A DNA stretch of 64,000 nt from the NCBI GenBank assembly GCA_018970025.1, contig JAGWXF010000016.1, positions 1 to 64,000 of the forward strand. Reading direction: 5' to 3'. The stretch is from Actinomycetales bacterium. GTDB lineage: Bacteria > Actinomycetota > Actinomycetes > S36-B12. This document shows positions 43,639 to 56,533 of this stretch, in pieces. The stretch's first letter is position 1. Each line of letters opens with the position of its first letter. A program made the translations under genes and the position numbers. The notes beneath the pieces are model-generated. The model saw only the letters and a program-made list of their open reading frames with translations, searched no databases and had not been told where the DNA came from.

Positions 43639-43882
43639 GTACGTCTCCAATGGTTGAGGATGCGATGTCGCAGACCGCTCGTGGCTGCTGCGACGGCCGT
43701 ATTCTGTCGCATCGGCGATGATCGTCTCCCAGCGCGGGTGCCGGAGCCCCGATGCCACTGGCCCACCGCAGGCGCTGCCCGTTCAGTGACCGGATCTCGC
43801 CGATCGCCAGCAGCCGTGCTCCCGATCCTGCGTGCTGGACTGAGCCGATCGCAGCCCGTTGCCCCGCCAAGGATCGGTGACC

Positions 43883-45613
43883 ATGAGCCTGACGCATGCG
43901 AGCGAGCAGCTCGAGGCCGAGGCCTGGGGCTCCGCGCGGGCGCAGCTGGCCGGCCTGCCGGGCGGCGGGCTGAACATGGCCGACGAGGCCGTCGACCGGC
44001 ATGTGCGCCAGGGGCGTGGCAGCGTCGTCGCCCTGCGATTCGTCAGCCCCGGCCGCGAGCGCGAGGACCTCACGTACGCCCAGGTTGCCGCGCGCTCATC
44101 GCAGGTCGCCAATGTGCTTCGCGACCAGGGGATACAGCCCGGCACCCTGGTGTGCCTGCTCGCCGGCCGGATGCCGATGGCGTCCATCGCCACGCTGGGG
44201 GCGCTCAAGGCGGGTTGCGCCGTCGCGCCGCTGTTCTCCGCCTACGGCCCGGAGCCCATCAGGGATCGGCTGCTGGCCGGTCGCGCCAGCATCCTGCTGA
44301 CGACCGCTGACCTCTACCAGGCGAAGATCGCCCCGGTTCGCCGGGAGCTGCCGAACCTGCATCGCATCTGGCTGATGGGGCCGGGAGCGACCGAGGCATC
44401 GGGGCCGGGGATCGCCTCGCTGGACGACCTGATGTCAGCGGCATCCGAGGACTTCGACCAGCTGAGCTCGGATCCGCAGGCCCCGGCATTCGTCCACTTC
44501 ACCAGCGGCACGACCGGGACGCCCAAGGGTGCCGTGCACGTCCACGAGGCGATCGTCGCGCACCTGGCAACCGGTCGCAGCGTGCTGGGCCTGCGCGACG
44601 GCGACATCTACTGGTGCACGGCCGATCCGGGGTGGGTCACCGGGACCTCCTACGGCCTCATCGCACCCCTGGCATGCGGCGTCACCAGCGTGATCGACTC
44701 CGCCGACTTCGATCCCATTCGCTGGTTCGACATCCTCGAGCAGGAGCGGGTCAGCGCCTGGTACACCTCCCCGACGGCCCTGCGCATGCTTCGCAAGGCG
44801 GGGGACGCCGCCTGGCAGGGACGCGACTTCGGCGCGCTGCGCCAGGTGTCCAGCGTGGGCGAGCCGCTCAATCCCGAGGTCATCTCCTGGGGCAGCGCCG
44901 CCCTCGGCCGGGTGATCCATGACACCTGGTGGCAGACGGAGACGGGCGCGATCATGATCGCCAACTCCCCGGGCATGGACGTGCGACCGGGCTCCATGGG
45001 CCGACCGGTGCCCGGGGTCGAGATCCGCCTGGCGCGGCATGGGCCGCAGGGCGAGCGGCTGGCCGGCCCCGGCACTGCGCTGGACTTCACCGACCTCCCG
45101 GACGAGCCGGGCGAGATCGCGATCCGCACGCCGTGGCCCTCGATGATGCGTGGCTACCTGCATGACCCGCAGCGCTATCAGGCCTGCTTCGCGGATGGCT
45201 GGTACCTCTCCGGCGACCTCGCCCGCATCGACGCGGACGGATACGTGTGGTTCCTCGGCCGCGGTGACGATGTCATCAAGACCGCCGGCCACCTCGTCGG
45301 CCCGTTCGAGGTCGAGAGCGCGCTCATGGAGCATCCGTCGGTCGCCGAGGCCGGGGTCGTCGGGCTCCCGGACCCGCTGATCGGCGAGTCCATCTGCGCC
45401 TTTGTCACCCTGCGTGCTGGCTGGGCGCCCTCCGATGCCCTGGCCCAGCAGATCCGGGCCGCTGCGCGACAGCGGCTCGGCGCGGCGGTTGCCCCGCGCC
45501 GCATCGAGTTCGACGCGAGCCTGCCGCATACGCACAGCGGCAAGATCCTGCGCCGCGAGCTGCGCTCCCGCGCGCTGGCCGCTGGCACCTCACCGGCAGG
45601 CCCCTCGCCATGA
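43883..45613 (+). CDS. Acetyl/acyl-CoA synthetase heading a 2-oxoacid dehydrogenase operon
   Basis: A 576-residue AMP-forming acyl-CoA synthetase. The P-loop is [17 protein letters not shown] (near residue 210). Also present are [10 protein letters not shown], the hinge [27 protein letters not shown] and the C-terminal lysine [16 protein letters not shown]. The GWVTGTSYG and KTAGHLVGP elements place it near acetyl-CoA synthetases. ATG 43883 is preferred over the codon at 43859. Its stop overlaps E1 alpha by four bases, so it is the first gene of the E1-E2-ACP operon. Confidence 0.88.
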   Translation: MSLTHASEQLEAEAWGSARAQLAGLPGGGLNMADEAVDRHVRQGRGSVVALRFVSPGREREDLTYAQVAARSSQVANVLRDQGIQPGTLVCLLAGRMPMASIATLGALKAGCAVAPLFSAYGPEPIRDRLLAGRASILLTTADLYQAKIAPVRRELPNLHRIWLMGPGATEASGPGIASLDDLMSAASEDFDQLSSDPQAPAFVHFTSGTTGTPKGAVHVHEAIVAHLATGRSVLGLRDGDIYWCTADPGWVTGTSYGLIAPLACGVTSVIDSADFDPIRWFDILEQERVSAWYTSPTALRMLRKAGDAAWQGRDFGALRQVSSVGEPLNPEVISWGSAALGRVIHDTWWQTETGAIMIANSPGMDVRPGSMGRPVPGVEIRLARHGPQGERLAGPGTALDFTDLPDEPGEIAIRTPWPSMMRGYLHDPQRYQACFADGWYLSGDLARIDADGYVWFLGRGDDVIKTAGHLVGPFEVESALMEHPSVAEAGVVGLPDPLIGESICAFVTLRAGWAPSDALAQQIRAAARQRLGAAVAPRRIEFDASLPHTHSGKILRRELRSRALAAGTSPAGPSP

Positions 45614-46575
45614 CGGGCGAGATCGACCTGGTCGGCATGTACCGGCAGATGCTGCGCATCCGCAGGTTCGAGGAGCGCTGCGCCGAGCTGTACGCAGGCG
45701 AGCGCATCCGGGGATTCGTCCACCTGTGTGTCGGCCAGGAGGCCGTGGCCGCCGGCGTCATCGGGGCGCTCGATCCCGACGACGCGGTGGTGGCCACCTA
45801 CCGGGAGCACGGCCATGCGCTGGCCAAGGGCATCCCGATGGACGCCCTCATGGCAGAGATGCTCGGCCGGGCCAGCGGGGTGTGCCGGGGCCGAGGCGGA
45901 TCCATGCACCTGTTCGATGCGCAGCGCCGGCTCTACGGCGGGCATGCGATCGTCGCGGCCGGCCTGCCCCTGGCCGTGGGCCTGGCACTGGGGGAGGTGA
46001 TGCAGCAGCGCAGGCGGGTGACCGCATGCTTCTTCGGCGAGGGGGCGATGGCCGAGGGGGCCTTCCACGAGTCGATGAACCTCGCCGCCCTGTGGCACCT
46101 GCCGGTGCTGTTCTGCTGCGAGAACAACCGCTATGCGATGGGGACGTCCCTGGAGCGCTCGCAGTCATCGGTGAACCTGGCACTTCGCGCATCGTCCTAT
46201 GCGATGACGTCCTGGGCGTGCGATGGCATGGACGCCCGTGCGGTGCGACAGGCAGCTGATCGCGCGGTCGCGATGATCCGGGCGGGCGACGGCCCGGTGT
46301 TCCTGGAGGCGCAGACCTATCGGTTCCGGGCGCACTCGATGTACGACCCGGATCGCTATCGGGACAAGGCCGAGATCGAGCAGTGGAAGGAGCGCGATCC
46401 GCTCAGGCTGCTCGGGGCCGCATTGCATGAATCCGGTGCCGCCGACTGGGAGGCGGTCGCCGCGATCGACGCGGCCGTGAGTGCCGAGGTGGACGCGGCG
46501 GTCGAGTTCGCCGAGGCCAGTGCCCCAGAGCCAGTCGAGGACCTGATGACGGACGTCACCAGTGCGGTGGGCTGA
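45610..46575 (+). CDS. 2-oxoacid dehydrogenase E1 alpha subunit
   Basis: A 321-residue pyruvate/acetoin/branched-chain dehydrogenase E1 alpha. It has [56 protein letters not shown] and the thiamine-diphosphate motif [20 protein letters not shown]...ENN. It decarboxylates a 2-oxo acid and transfers the acyl group to the lipoyl E2. The ATGA overlap with the synthetase gene shows coupling. Length and motifs resemble acetoin or pyruvate types; specificity is not determined by sequence alone. Confidence 0.92.
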   Translation: MTGEIDLVGMYRQMLRIRRFEERCAELYAGERIRGFVHLCVGQEAVAAGVIGALDPDDAVVATYREHGHALAKGIPMDALMAEMLGRASGVCRGRGGSMHLFDAQRRLYGGHAIVAAGLPLAVGLALGEVMQQRRRVTACFFGEGAMAEGAFHESMNLAALWHLPVLFCCENNRYAMGTSLERSQSSVNLALRASSYAMTSWACDGMDARAVRQAADRAVAMIRAGDGPVFLEAQTYRFRAHSMYDPDRYRDKAEIEQWKERDPLRLLGAALHESGAADWEAVAAIDAAVSAEVDAAVEFAEASAPEPVEDLMTDVTSAVG

Positions 46576-46582
46576 TGGCGAC

Positions 46583-46657
46583 TGGCAGATCGCGACCGAT
46601 CGAATGGCGAGGGATCGAATGGTCGCCGGTCGAATCGCGACGGATCGAATGGTGACC
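46583..46657. repeat. 15-bp minisatellite across the E1 beta start
   Basis: A GATCGAATGG-type core recurs with exact 15-base spacing at 46598, 46613, 46628 and 46643; the third copy is degenerate, and a further weak unit begins at 46583. It fills most of the space between the E1 alpha stop and the conserved start of E1 beta, and the last unit supplies the ATG at 46649. Several in-frame ATG codons result. Confidence 0.85.
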
Positions 46658-47671
46658 TATCGAGAGGCCATGCGGGCAGCCATCCGCGAGGCCATGCAGG
46701 CTGATGACCGGGTCTTCCTGATGGGGGAGGACGTCGGCCGCTACGGCGGGGCCTTCGGCGTGAGCCTGGGCCTGCTGGAGGAGTTCGGCCCAGAGCGGAT
46801 CCGCGATACCCCGCTGTCGGAGGCTGCGTTCGTGGGAGCCGGCATCGGCGCTGCCCTGGCCGGGATGCGGCCGATCGTGGAGGTGATGACGGTGAACTTC
46901 TCCCTGCTCGCCCTGGACCAGATCCTGAACACCGCGGCCTCGCTGCACCACATGAGCGGCGGGCAGCTGAGCGTTCCGATCGTGATCCGGATGACGACCG
47001 GCGGCGGACGCCAGCTGGCCGCCCAGCATTCCCACTCCCTGGAGGGGTTCTTCGCGCACATCCCCGGCCTTCGCGTGATCGCGCCGGCGACCGTGGCGGA
47101 TGCCCGCTGGATGCTCGCCCCGGCACTGGCCGACCCGGACCCGGTCGTGATCTTCGAGCATGGCTCCCTGTACAACGCCAGCGAGGAGATCACCGAGGGC
47201 AGCGGCGCAGTCGAGCCGTGCCGGGCCATCGACGAGGCCGTGGTCCGCCGGCCCGGCGACGACGTCACGATCGTCACCCAGGGCGGCTGCCTGCCGATGT
47301 GCCTGCAGGCGGCGCAGGACCTGCAGTCGGCCGGGGTCTCGGCCGAGGTCGTCGACCTGCGCACGCTGCGGCCGCTGGACGATGCGACGGTGCTGGCCTC
47401 GGTCCGGCGCACCCATCGTGCGGTGGTCGTCGACGAGGGCTGGCGGACGATGGGGCTCACCGCCGAGGTCGCCGCCCGCATTGCCGAGGCCTGCTTCTTC
47501 GACCTCGATGCACCGGTGCAGCGCGTGGCATCGGCCGAGGTGCCCTTCCCGTACGCCGGTCACCTCGAACGGGCCGCGATGCCCAGTGCCGAGGCGGTCA
47601 TCCGGGCGGCGAGATCAGCGATGGACCCAGGGGCGGCCCTGGCACCTGACGGGACGGTCCATCGTGGCTGA
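46649..47671 (+). CDS. 2-oxoacid dehydrogenase E1 beta subunit
   Basis: A 340-residue transketolase-like E1 beta: [90 protein letters not shown] and a C-terminal [13 protein letters not shown]-like [18 protein letters not shown]. It forms the alpha2beta2 E1 with the upstream subunit. ATG 46649 matches the family start; the repeat-generated upstream ATGs at 46604 and 46619 would add an abnormal leader. Its end overlaps the E2 start by eight bases. Confidence 0.92.
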   Translation: MVTYREAMRAAIREAMQADDRVFLMGEDVGRYGGAFGVSLGLLEEFGPERIRDTPLSEAAFVGAGIGAALAGMRPIVEVMTVNFSLLALDQILNTAASLHHMSGGQLSVPIVIRMTTGGGRQLAAQHSHSLEGFFAHIPGLRVIAPATVADARWMLAPALADPDPVVIFEHGSLYNASEEITEGSGAVEPCRAIDEAVVRRPGDDVTIVTQGGCLPMCLQAAQDLQSAGVSAEVVDLRTLRPLDDATVLASVRRTHRAVVVDEGWRTMGLTAEVAARIAEACFFDLDAPVQRVASAEVPFPYAGHLERAAMPSAEAVIRAARSAMDPGAALAPDGTVHRG

Positions 47672-48833
47672 CATCCTGATGCCGTCGCTGGGCGCTGACA
47701 TGACCGAGGCGACCCTGCTGGAGTGGCATGTCGGCACCGGCGACGAGGTCCATCGCGGCGACATCATCGCCACGGTCGACACCTCCAAGTCGGCCATCGA
47801 CGTGGAGTCCTTCCAGGACGGACGAGTCGAGTCGCTGCTGGTTGACCCGGGCACCACGATCGCCGTCGGCACGCCCATCGCGCGGCTCGGAGGCGGTGAC
47901 GTCCGGGGGGTCGCGGCCGGGCACGTCTCCCCCCTGGCACGACGCCGGGCCAGGGAACTGGGCGTCGACCTGGCCGCTGTTGCGCCCTCGCGACCTGGCG
48001 GGGTGATCGGCGTGGCCGATGTGGAGGCTCAGGCAGGCACTCCGATGACTGTGCCGATGGCGACTGTGCCGATGGCGACTGTGCCGATGGCGACTGTGCC
48101 GGCGGTACCGGTACCAGCACCGGAGCCGGCGCCTGGGACGAGTCCGCCCGGAGGGCCGGCATTGCCTGCCGAGCGTCCCGGCATGCGCGAGGCGATCGGC
48201 GCCCTCATGGCCCGGTCCAAGCGAGAGATCCCGCATTACTCCGTGGAGTCGACGATCGATATCGAGGGCCCGCTGCGGTGGCTGGAGCAGCGCAATGCCC
48301 GTGTTCCGGTCGGCGAGCGGATCCTGCCGGCGGCGCTGATGCTGTGGGCTGCTGCGCAGGCCGCTCGCGAGGTTCCCGAGGTGAACGGCCACTTCAACGG
48401 GGCGTTCACGCCGGCGGCATCGGTGCACCTCGGCTTTGCGATCTCGCTGCGCGAGTCAGGGGTGATCGCCCCTGCGCTGCATGACGCCGGCGAGCAGTCA
48501 CTGGAGGAGCTGATGCGCCGCCTGCGCGATCTCACCAGCCGGGCCAGGAGCGGCCGGCTGCGCGCATCGGAGATGTCGGATCCCACGATGACCGTCACCA
48601 TGCTGGGCGAGCAGGGCGCGCAGGTCGTCCACGGCATCATCTACCCGCCCCAGGTCGCGCTGGTGGGCCTGGGCACGATCATGGCCCGTCCCTGGGCCGT
48701 CGACGGCATGCTGACGGTCCGCCGGGTGGTGACGGCGTGCCTGGCGGCCGATCATCGGGTCACCGACGGGCATCGCGGCAGCCAGTACCTCGCCGCCCTG
48801 GAGCGGGCCCTGCACGGGGTCGAGCAGTCATGA
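47664..48833 (+). CDS. 2-oxoacid dehydrogenase E2 (dihydrolipoyl acyltransferase)
   Basis: A 389-residue E2. An N-terminal lipoyl domain has Lys42 in [13 protein letters not shown] subunit-binding domain reads [18 protein letters not shown], and a Pro/Ala/Thr linker contains (TVPMA)3. The C-terminal acyltransferase domain has the catalytic [10 protein letters not shown] near the end. It accepts the acyl group from E1 and passes it to CoA. GTG 47664 overlaps E1 beta by eight bases. No E3 (dihydrolipoamide dehydrogenase) follows; instead an acyl carrier protein does. Confidence 0.92.
   Translation: MADILMPSLGADMTEATLLEWHVGTGDEVHRGDIIATVDTSKSAIDVESFQDGRVESLLVDPGTTIAVGTPIARLGGGDVRGVAAGHVSPLARRRARELGVDLAAVAPSRPGGVIGVADVEAQAGTPMTVPMATVPMATVPMATVPAVPVPAPEPAPGTSPPGGPALPAERPGMREAIGALMARSKREIPHYSVESTIDIEGPLRWLEQRNARVPVGERILPAALMLWAAAQAAREVPEVNGHFNGAFTPAASVHLGFAISLRESGVIAPALHDAGEQSLEELMRRLRDLTSRARSGRLRASEMSDPTMTVTMLGEQGAQVVHGIIYPPQVALVGLGTIMARPWAVDGMLTVRRVVTACLAADHRVTDGHRGSQYLAALERALHGVEQS
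48048..48107. repeat. 15-bp minisatellite encoding TVPMA repeats in the E2 linker
   Basis: Three identical 15-base units (48048-48062, 48063-48077, 48078-48092) and a fourth degenerate unit (48093-48107) lie in the interdomain linker of E2, each encoding TVPMA. In-frame expansion would change linker length without breaking the protein. Confidence 0.92.
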
Positions 48834-49078
48834 CCCCTGCCGAGGCCGAGGCCATCGTCGTGGCGTGCGTCCAGCGCATCGCGCCGGGTGCCGACGTGCT
48901 GGGCATCCCGCCCGACGTCGACATGCGGCGTGCCCTCGACCTGGACTCGATGGACTTCCTGGGCCTGGTGGAGCTGCTCAGCGAGCGGACGGGGGTGCAG
49001 ATCGCCGAACGGGAGTATGCCCGGGTGCAGTCGCGCCAGGGGATGGTCGACTACCTGGTCGCAGCGGGGCAGGCATGA
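48830..49078 (+). CDS. Acyl carrier protein
   Basis: An 82-residue ACP/PCP-type protein with the phosphopantetheine attachment Ser40 in ALDLDSMDFLGLVELL and flanking helices (DVDMRRA, YARVQSRQGMVDYLV). Its ATG overlaps the E2 stop (ATGA), making it an integral part of the dehydrogenase operon. A carrier protein here suggests that the acyl group handled by E1-E2 or the synthetase is loaded onto it, which is not standard for a pyruvate dehydrogenase. The E2 substrate may be an acyl-ACP or this ACP may serve an unseen synthase. Confidence 0.88.
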   Translation: MTPAEAEAIVVACVQRIAPGADVLGIPPDVDMRRALDLDSMDFLGLVELLSERTGVQIAEREYARVQSRQGMVDYLVAAGQA

Positions 49079-49091
49079 GCCGCGCCCAGGC

Positions 49092-49094
<3 letters not shown>
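49076..49094. terminator. Weak hairpin between the ACP and argG stops
   Basis: A six-base stem, TGAGCC (49076-49081) with GGCTCA (49089-49094) and a seven-base loop, spans the space between the two convergent stop codons. It includes both stops. No U-tract follows on either strand, so a termination role is only possible. Confidence 0.3.
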
Positions 49095-50519
<1,425 letters not shown>

Positions 50520-50557
50520 CTAGTCAGCCGCAGGCATCCACTGCGAGGGCATGCACC

Positions 50558-51442
50558 GTGACGTGGCCCTGGGTCGTCCTCATCCTCGTGGTCGGATACG
50601 GCCTGGGGATCGCCGGGCTGCTGGCGTGGCGGGAGTATCGCAAGCCCTATCGACGGGCCTTCCAACGAATCCCGGATCGCCGCCGGGTGGATCGTCGTCG
50701 CGAGTCTGGCGGGGTGGTCGGGACGGACCGCAGGTCCGGCGACCGGCGGATCGGCGAGCGCCGTCGGGGGCGTCCGGCCTGGGCCGGTGCGACGGTGCTC
50801 GTCTCGGCCGTGGTGCTGGCCCTCGTGGCGGGCGTCAGCTACGCGGCGACACCCGTGCCCTCGTTCTTCGAGGGCACCCCGCAGCTCGTCGGGGCGGGCT
50901 GGGCTGACTGCGATACCCCGATCACCTGGAGCGTTGATACCTCGCGCCTGACGCCGAGGGAATCCGCCATCGCGGTCCGCCAGCTGCGGGCGGACTTCGC
51001 CAAGTGGGGGGCGGTGTCCGGCCTGGACTTCCGCTACGTCGGGATCGTCCCGATGACGTACGACGACGCGACGTACCAGGTCACGTCCGATACGCATCCC
51101 AGTGACCGGCACATCTCGGTGCTCTTCCTGCACAACGATGAGTCGTCGCTGCTCGACGAGCGCACCGTCGGCCTGGCCATGCCGAGCAAGCTCATCGTCG
51201 GCCAGCGGCAGATCGTCGAGGGCAGCGTCGTGCTCAGCTATGAGTACGTCAGGCGGGCGGCGCGCCTGCAGCGCAGTGCGCTGTACCTGCACGAGATGGG
51301 CCATGCCCTCGGCCTGGCCCATGGCGCCAGTCGGATCGATGTCATGTACTACATCGTGAGCACCACCAACGAGCTCAGCCCGGATGACATCGCTGGCATC
51401 CGCGCGATCGTCCAGGCGTGCAATCCCCCGTCGCCTGCCTAG
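50558..51442 (+). CDS. Membrane-anchored matrixin-like zinc metalloprotease
   Basis: A 294-residue protein. An N-terminal helix (about residues 3-22) and a very basic linker (RRRVDRRRESGG, RRSGDRRIGERRRGR) lead to a second hydrophobic segment (WAGATVLVSAVVLALVAGVSYAA). The extracytoplasmic domain holds LHEMGHALGLAHGASRIDVMYY near the C-terminus, the extended HExxHxxGxxH zinc site followed by a Met-turn. A cytosolic basic region and external protease are predicted. GTG 50558 is the start; it is divergent from argG. It probably processes surface or periplasmic proteins. Confidence 0.8.
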   Translation: MTWPWVVLILVVGYGLGIAGLLAWREYRKPYRRAFQRIPDRRRVDRRRESGGVVGTDRRSGDRRIGERRRGRPAWAGATVLVSAVVLALVAGVSYAATPVPSFFEGTPQLVGAGWADCDTPITWSVDTSRLTPRESAIAVRQLRADFAKWGAVSGLDFRYVGIVPMTYDDATYQVTSDTHPSDRHISVLFLHNDESSLLDERTVGLAMPSKLIVGQRQIVEGSVVLSYEYVRRAARLQRSALYLHEMGHALGLAHGASRIDVMYYIVSTTNELSPDDIAGIRAIVQACNPPSPA

Positions 51443-51475
51443 GATCGCGGCAGCCGTCCGACCGAGGAGCGTCGT

Positions 51476-52357
51476 ATGTACGACATCGCACTGAGCGCGT
51501 CCGCCTGCCTGCGATCCGGGACGCGCGCCTGCGTGGCCTGGATGGTGTCGCCTGCAGCCAGCGACGAGGCGCTCGTGCTCACCCCGGGCGGCGGGCGGAT
51601 CGGCACCCTGGCGTCAGGTGCCTTCGACGGGCTGCTGGCTGATGTGGCTGCCCGCAACCTGCCGACAGGCCGCTACGTGCGTCATGCGGTGTCCGAGGTC
51701 GAGAGTGCCCTGTGCGGACTCCCCGCGGGCACGCCCGTGGCATTCCTCGTGGTCCCCGCGGATCAGTTCCCCGCCGACCTGTGGCCATGGCTGCTCGGGC
51801 GACAGGCCGTGGTGATCACCGCGCTCGTCGATGACGTCGACGTCACCTCGGTCACGGTCGAGCCCTCCTCGGCTGCCGGCGATGATGCGCATGCCGTGAG
51901 CGAGCCGGGATCCGCGGCCGCCGAGGTGTCGGCCGAGCCCGTGGTGACGTCCCTGGTGCCGGTGACCCGACTGGTCATTGCCGGCGCCGGCCCGATGGCC
52001 GAGGCGCTGGCCGATCAGGGCCGCCTGCTCGGATGGCGGGTCACCGCGCAGTCCCGGCCGGATCTCGTGGCAGGTCTGACAGCCACCCTGTCCTGGCTTG
52101 ACGCGGTGGTGGTGATGGGTCACGACGTGGAGGCGTCCAGTCGCTGCCTCATGGCTGCGCTCGACAGCGAGGCCGGCTATGTCGGCGCCCTCGGCTCCCG
52201 GGCGATGCAGCAGTCTCGGGCCGACTGGCTGGCCTATCGCGATGTCACGGATCTCTCCCGGGTGCGCGGCCCGGCCGGCCTCGATATCCATGCGCGGACG
52301 CCGGCGGAAGTCGCCGTGTCGATAGCCGCGCAGATCATCGCCGAGCTTGGCCGCTGA
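51476..52357 (+). CDS. XdhC-family molybdenum hydroxylase accessory protein
   Basis: A 293-residue protein whose C-terminal half is an XdhC Rossmann domain: LVIAGAGPMAEALADQGRLLGWRV, GYVGALGSRAMQQ and GPAGLDIHARTPAEVAVSIAAQII. The N-terminal half is divergent and acidic-linked. XdhC proteins sulfurate or insert molybdenum cofactor into hydroxylases. SD GAGGAG precedes ATG 51476. It leads, with a 134-base gap, to the coxMSL genes, so it is a plausible maturation factor for CO dehydrogenase. A second XdhC-type gene lies at 56534. Confidence 0.82.
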   Translation: MYDIALSASACLRSGTRACVAWMVSPAASDEALVLTPGGGRIGTLASGAFDGLLADVAARNLPTGRYVRHAVSEVESALCGLPAGTPVAFLVVPADQFPADLWPWLLGRQAVVITALVDDVDVTSVTVEPSSAAGDDAHAVSEPGSAAAEVSAEPVVTSLVPVTRLVIAGAGPMAEALADQGRLLGWRVTAQSRPDLVAGLTATLSWLDAVVVMGHDVEASSRCLMAALDSEAGYVGALGSRAMQQSRADWLAYRDVTDLSRVRGPAGLDIHARTPAEVAVSIAAQIIAELGR

Positions 52358-52491
52358 GTCCATGTGTCGATCGGCGCCACACGACGCCCGGTCGATAGCG
52401 AGCACGAATTCGGTCGTAACGATGCATTCCGGCTTGCGGGGGGGTCGAATGGGAGTACGTTCCACCCACCACTTCGAGTGAGGAGTCCGCC
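52358..52491. promoter_or_regulatory. Leader before the cox structural genes
   Basis: A 134-base gap before the small gene at 52492. It includes the less GC-rich stretch 52400-52435 and ends in GAGGAG, which serves that gene. A TTGCGG about 15 bases before a TACGTT could be weak -35/-10 boxes. No convincing operator symmetry is seen. If the operon has its own promoter it is probably here. Confidence 0.3.
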
Positions 52492-52722
52492 ATGGCTGTT
52501 GAGTCGACGGGGCAGGAGCGCGGCAATCCTCGCCTGTTTGCGGTGATCGAGAACTCGCCGAAGACCGGTCCGAGCCCGACGGTGTGGGCCTGGCCGCAGT
52601 TCATCGACTTCCTGAAGGTCGCCGGCCAGCCGGTGCAGGGGCCCTGGCCTCCGCATCAGGAGCCACGACCCGATCCTGACGCCGACTCGATGCCCGTCGC
52701 CGTGCGCGACCCCAAGGCGTAG
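52492..52722 (+). CDS. Small W/P-rich protein preceding coxM
   Basis: A 76-residue protein: charged start, then VWAWPQFIDFLKVAGQPVQGPWPPHQEP and an acidic/proline tail. No membrane helix is predicted. ATG 52492 has a good GAGGAG upstream, and coxM starts 16 bases after its stop. Tryptophan and proline content suggests an extended binding segment. I do not recognise a family; operon position suggests a CO dehydrogenase-linked role. Confidence 0.65.
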   Translation: MAVESTGQERGNPRLFAVIENSPKTGPSPTVWAWPQFIDFLKVAGQPVQGPWPPHQEPRPDPDADSMPVAVRDPKA

Positions 52723-52738
52723 ATCCCGAGAGGAATCC

Positions 52739-53614
52739 ATGTATCCAGCACGGTTCGACTACGACGCACCGACCTCGCTTGCGGAGGCCATTGCCATCCT
52801 TGACCGCTGCGGCGGGGAGGCGAAGATCCTGGCCGGCGGCCAGAGCCTGATCCCCATGCTCAAGCTCCGGTTCGCCTCGCCCGAGCGGATCGTCGACATC
52901 AACGCGATCCCGGGCCTGGACTATCACCGGCTGGACGCGGACGGCACCCTGCGCATCGGCGCGCTGTGCCGGCATGAGGACCTCGAGTTCTCCACGATCA
53001 TCGGCACCTCGCACCCGACGCTGGCCGCGGCGGCAGCCCTGGTAGCGGACCCGATCGTGCGCACCCGAGGAACCTTCGTCGGATCGGTATGCCATGCGGA
53101 TCCGCAGGGTGACTGGGCGGCGACGATGATCGCCCTCGGCGGCCGCATCGTGGCCCAGGGCCCGAACGGGCGCCGCGAGATCGACATGCGCGACTTCGTC
53201 CTCGGCCCCTTCGCCAACGCGCTTGCCTACAACGAGATCGCCATCGAGGCCGTCATCCCGCCGGCCAAGGGCACCGCCCGGGGCGACTACCTGAAGCTCG
53301 AGCGCCGGGTGGGCGACTTCGCGACCGCGTCGGTCGCGGTGGCGCTCGACATGGACGGCGCGACCGTGACCCGAGCCGGCTGCGCCCTGGCAGGGGTCGG
53401 TGGTCAGACGATCGACGCGAACGAGGCGATCTCCGTCCTCGTCGGCAAGACCCTGACCGACGAGAGCATCGCCGCGGCCGCTGAGGCCGTGGCGGCCGTC
53501 GCCCAGCCGCGAACCGATCATCGCGGCTCCTCCGACTACAAGCGCCACATCGTGAAGACCTTCGTGACCCGCATCCTGGCGCGCATCGCCAGCGCCGAGC
53601 AGAAAGCAGCCTGA
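52739..53614 (+). CDS. coxM: CO dehydrogenase medium (FAD-binding) subunit
   Basis: A 291-residue FAD subunit of a molybdenum hydroxylase. It has YPARFDYDAPTSLAEAIAIL, AKILAGGQSLIPMLKLRFA (FAD-contacting), PIVRTRGTFVGSVCHADPQGDWAATM and the C-terminal CO dehydrogenase flavoprotein-type domain. Electrons pass from the molybdenum site through the 2Fe-2S subunit to FAD and then to the respiratory chain. It precedes coxS by two bases and coxL, the form I order M-S-L. Confidence 0.93.
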   Translation: MYPARFDYDAPTSLAEAIAILDRCGGEAKILAGGQSLIPMLKLRFASPERIVDINAIPGLDYHRLDADGTLRIGALCRHEDLEFSTIIGTSHPTLAAAAALVADPIVRTRGTFVGSVCHADPQGDWAATMIALGGRIVAQGPNGRREIDMRDFVLGPFANALAYNEIAIEAVIPPAKGTARGDYLKLERRVGDFATASVAVALDMDGATVTRAGCALAGVGGQTIDANEAISVLVGKTLTDESIAAAAEAVAAVAQPRTDHRGSSDYKRHIVKTFVTRILARIASAEQKAA

Positions 53615-53616
53615 TC

Positions 53617-54144
53617 ATGACGAGCCTGTACGACGAAGTCGCACCAGCCCCGCCGGCTGACGTCCCGACCCGGCGCATCACCGTCTCGGTCAACGGCGAG
53701 CCGCGCACCGTCGACGTGGAGCCGAGGCTGCTGCTTGCCCACCTGCTGCGGCAGGGCCTGAAGCTGACCGGCACCCACACCGGCTGCGACACCACCAGTT
53801 GCGGCGCCTGCACCGTGCTCCTCGACGGACGCCCGGCCAAGAGCTGCACAGTGCTCGCAGTCCAGGCCGACGGCCACAGCGTGGAGACCGTCGAGGGCAT
53901 GGCCACGGCAAGCGAGCTCCATGCGATCCAGGAGGGCTTCAAGCAGGAGCACGGCCTGCAGTGCGGGTTCTGCACGCCGGGCATGATGCTGGCCGCCAAG
54001 GCACTGCTCGAGCGGAACCCGAACCCGACTGAGGATGAGGTCCGCTGGGCGATCTCCGGCAACCTGTGCCGGTGCACCGGATACCAGAACATCGTCAAGG
54101 CAGTCCTGTGGGCTGCCGACAAGATGCGCGCGCAGCAGAGCTGA
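53617..54144 (+). CDS. coxS: CO dehydrogenase small (2Fe-2S) subunit
   Basis: A 175-residue iron-sulfur subunit. The plant-type cluster is THTGCDTTSCGACTVLLDGRPAKSC and the second helical cluster is QCGFCTPGMMLAA...GNLCRCTGYQNIV. About 25 residues precede the first strand. It relays electrons between the large and medium subunits. It lies two bases after coxM and nine before coxL. Confidence 0.95.
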   Translation: MTSLYDEVAPAPPADVPTRRITVSVNGEPRTVDVEPRLLLAHLLRQGLKLTGTHTGCDTTSCGACTVLLDGRPAKSCTVLAVQADGHSVETVEGMATASELHAIQEGFKQEHGLQCGFCTPGMMLAAKALLERNPNPTEDEVRWAISGNLCRCTGYQNIVKAVLWAADKMRAQQS

Positions 54145-54153
54145 GGAGTCGTC

Positions 54154-56532
<2,379 letters not shown>

Positions 56533-56533
56533 C

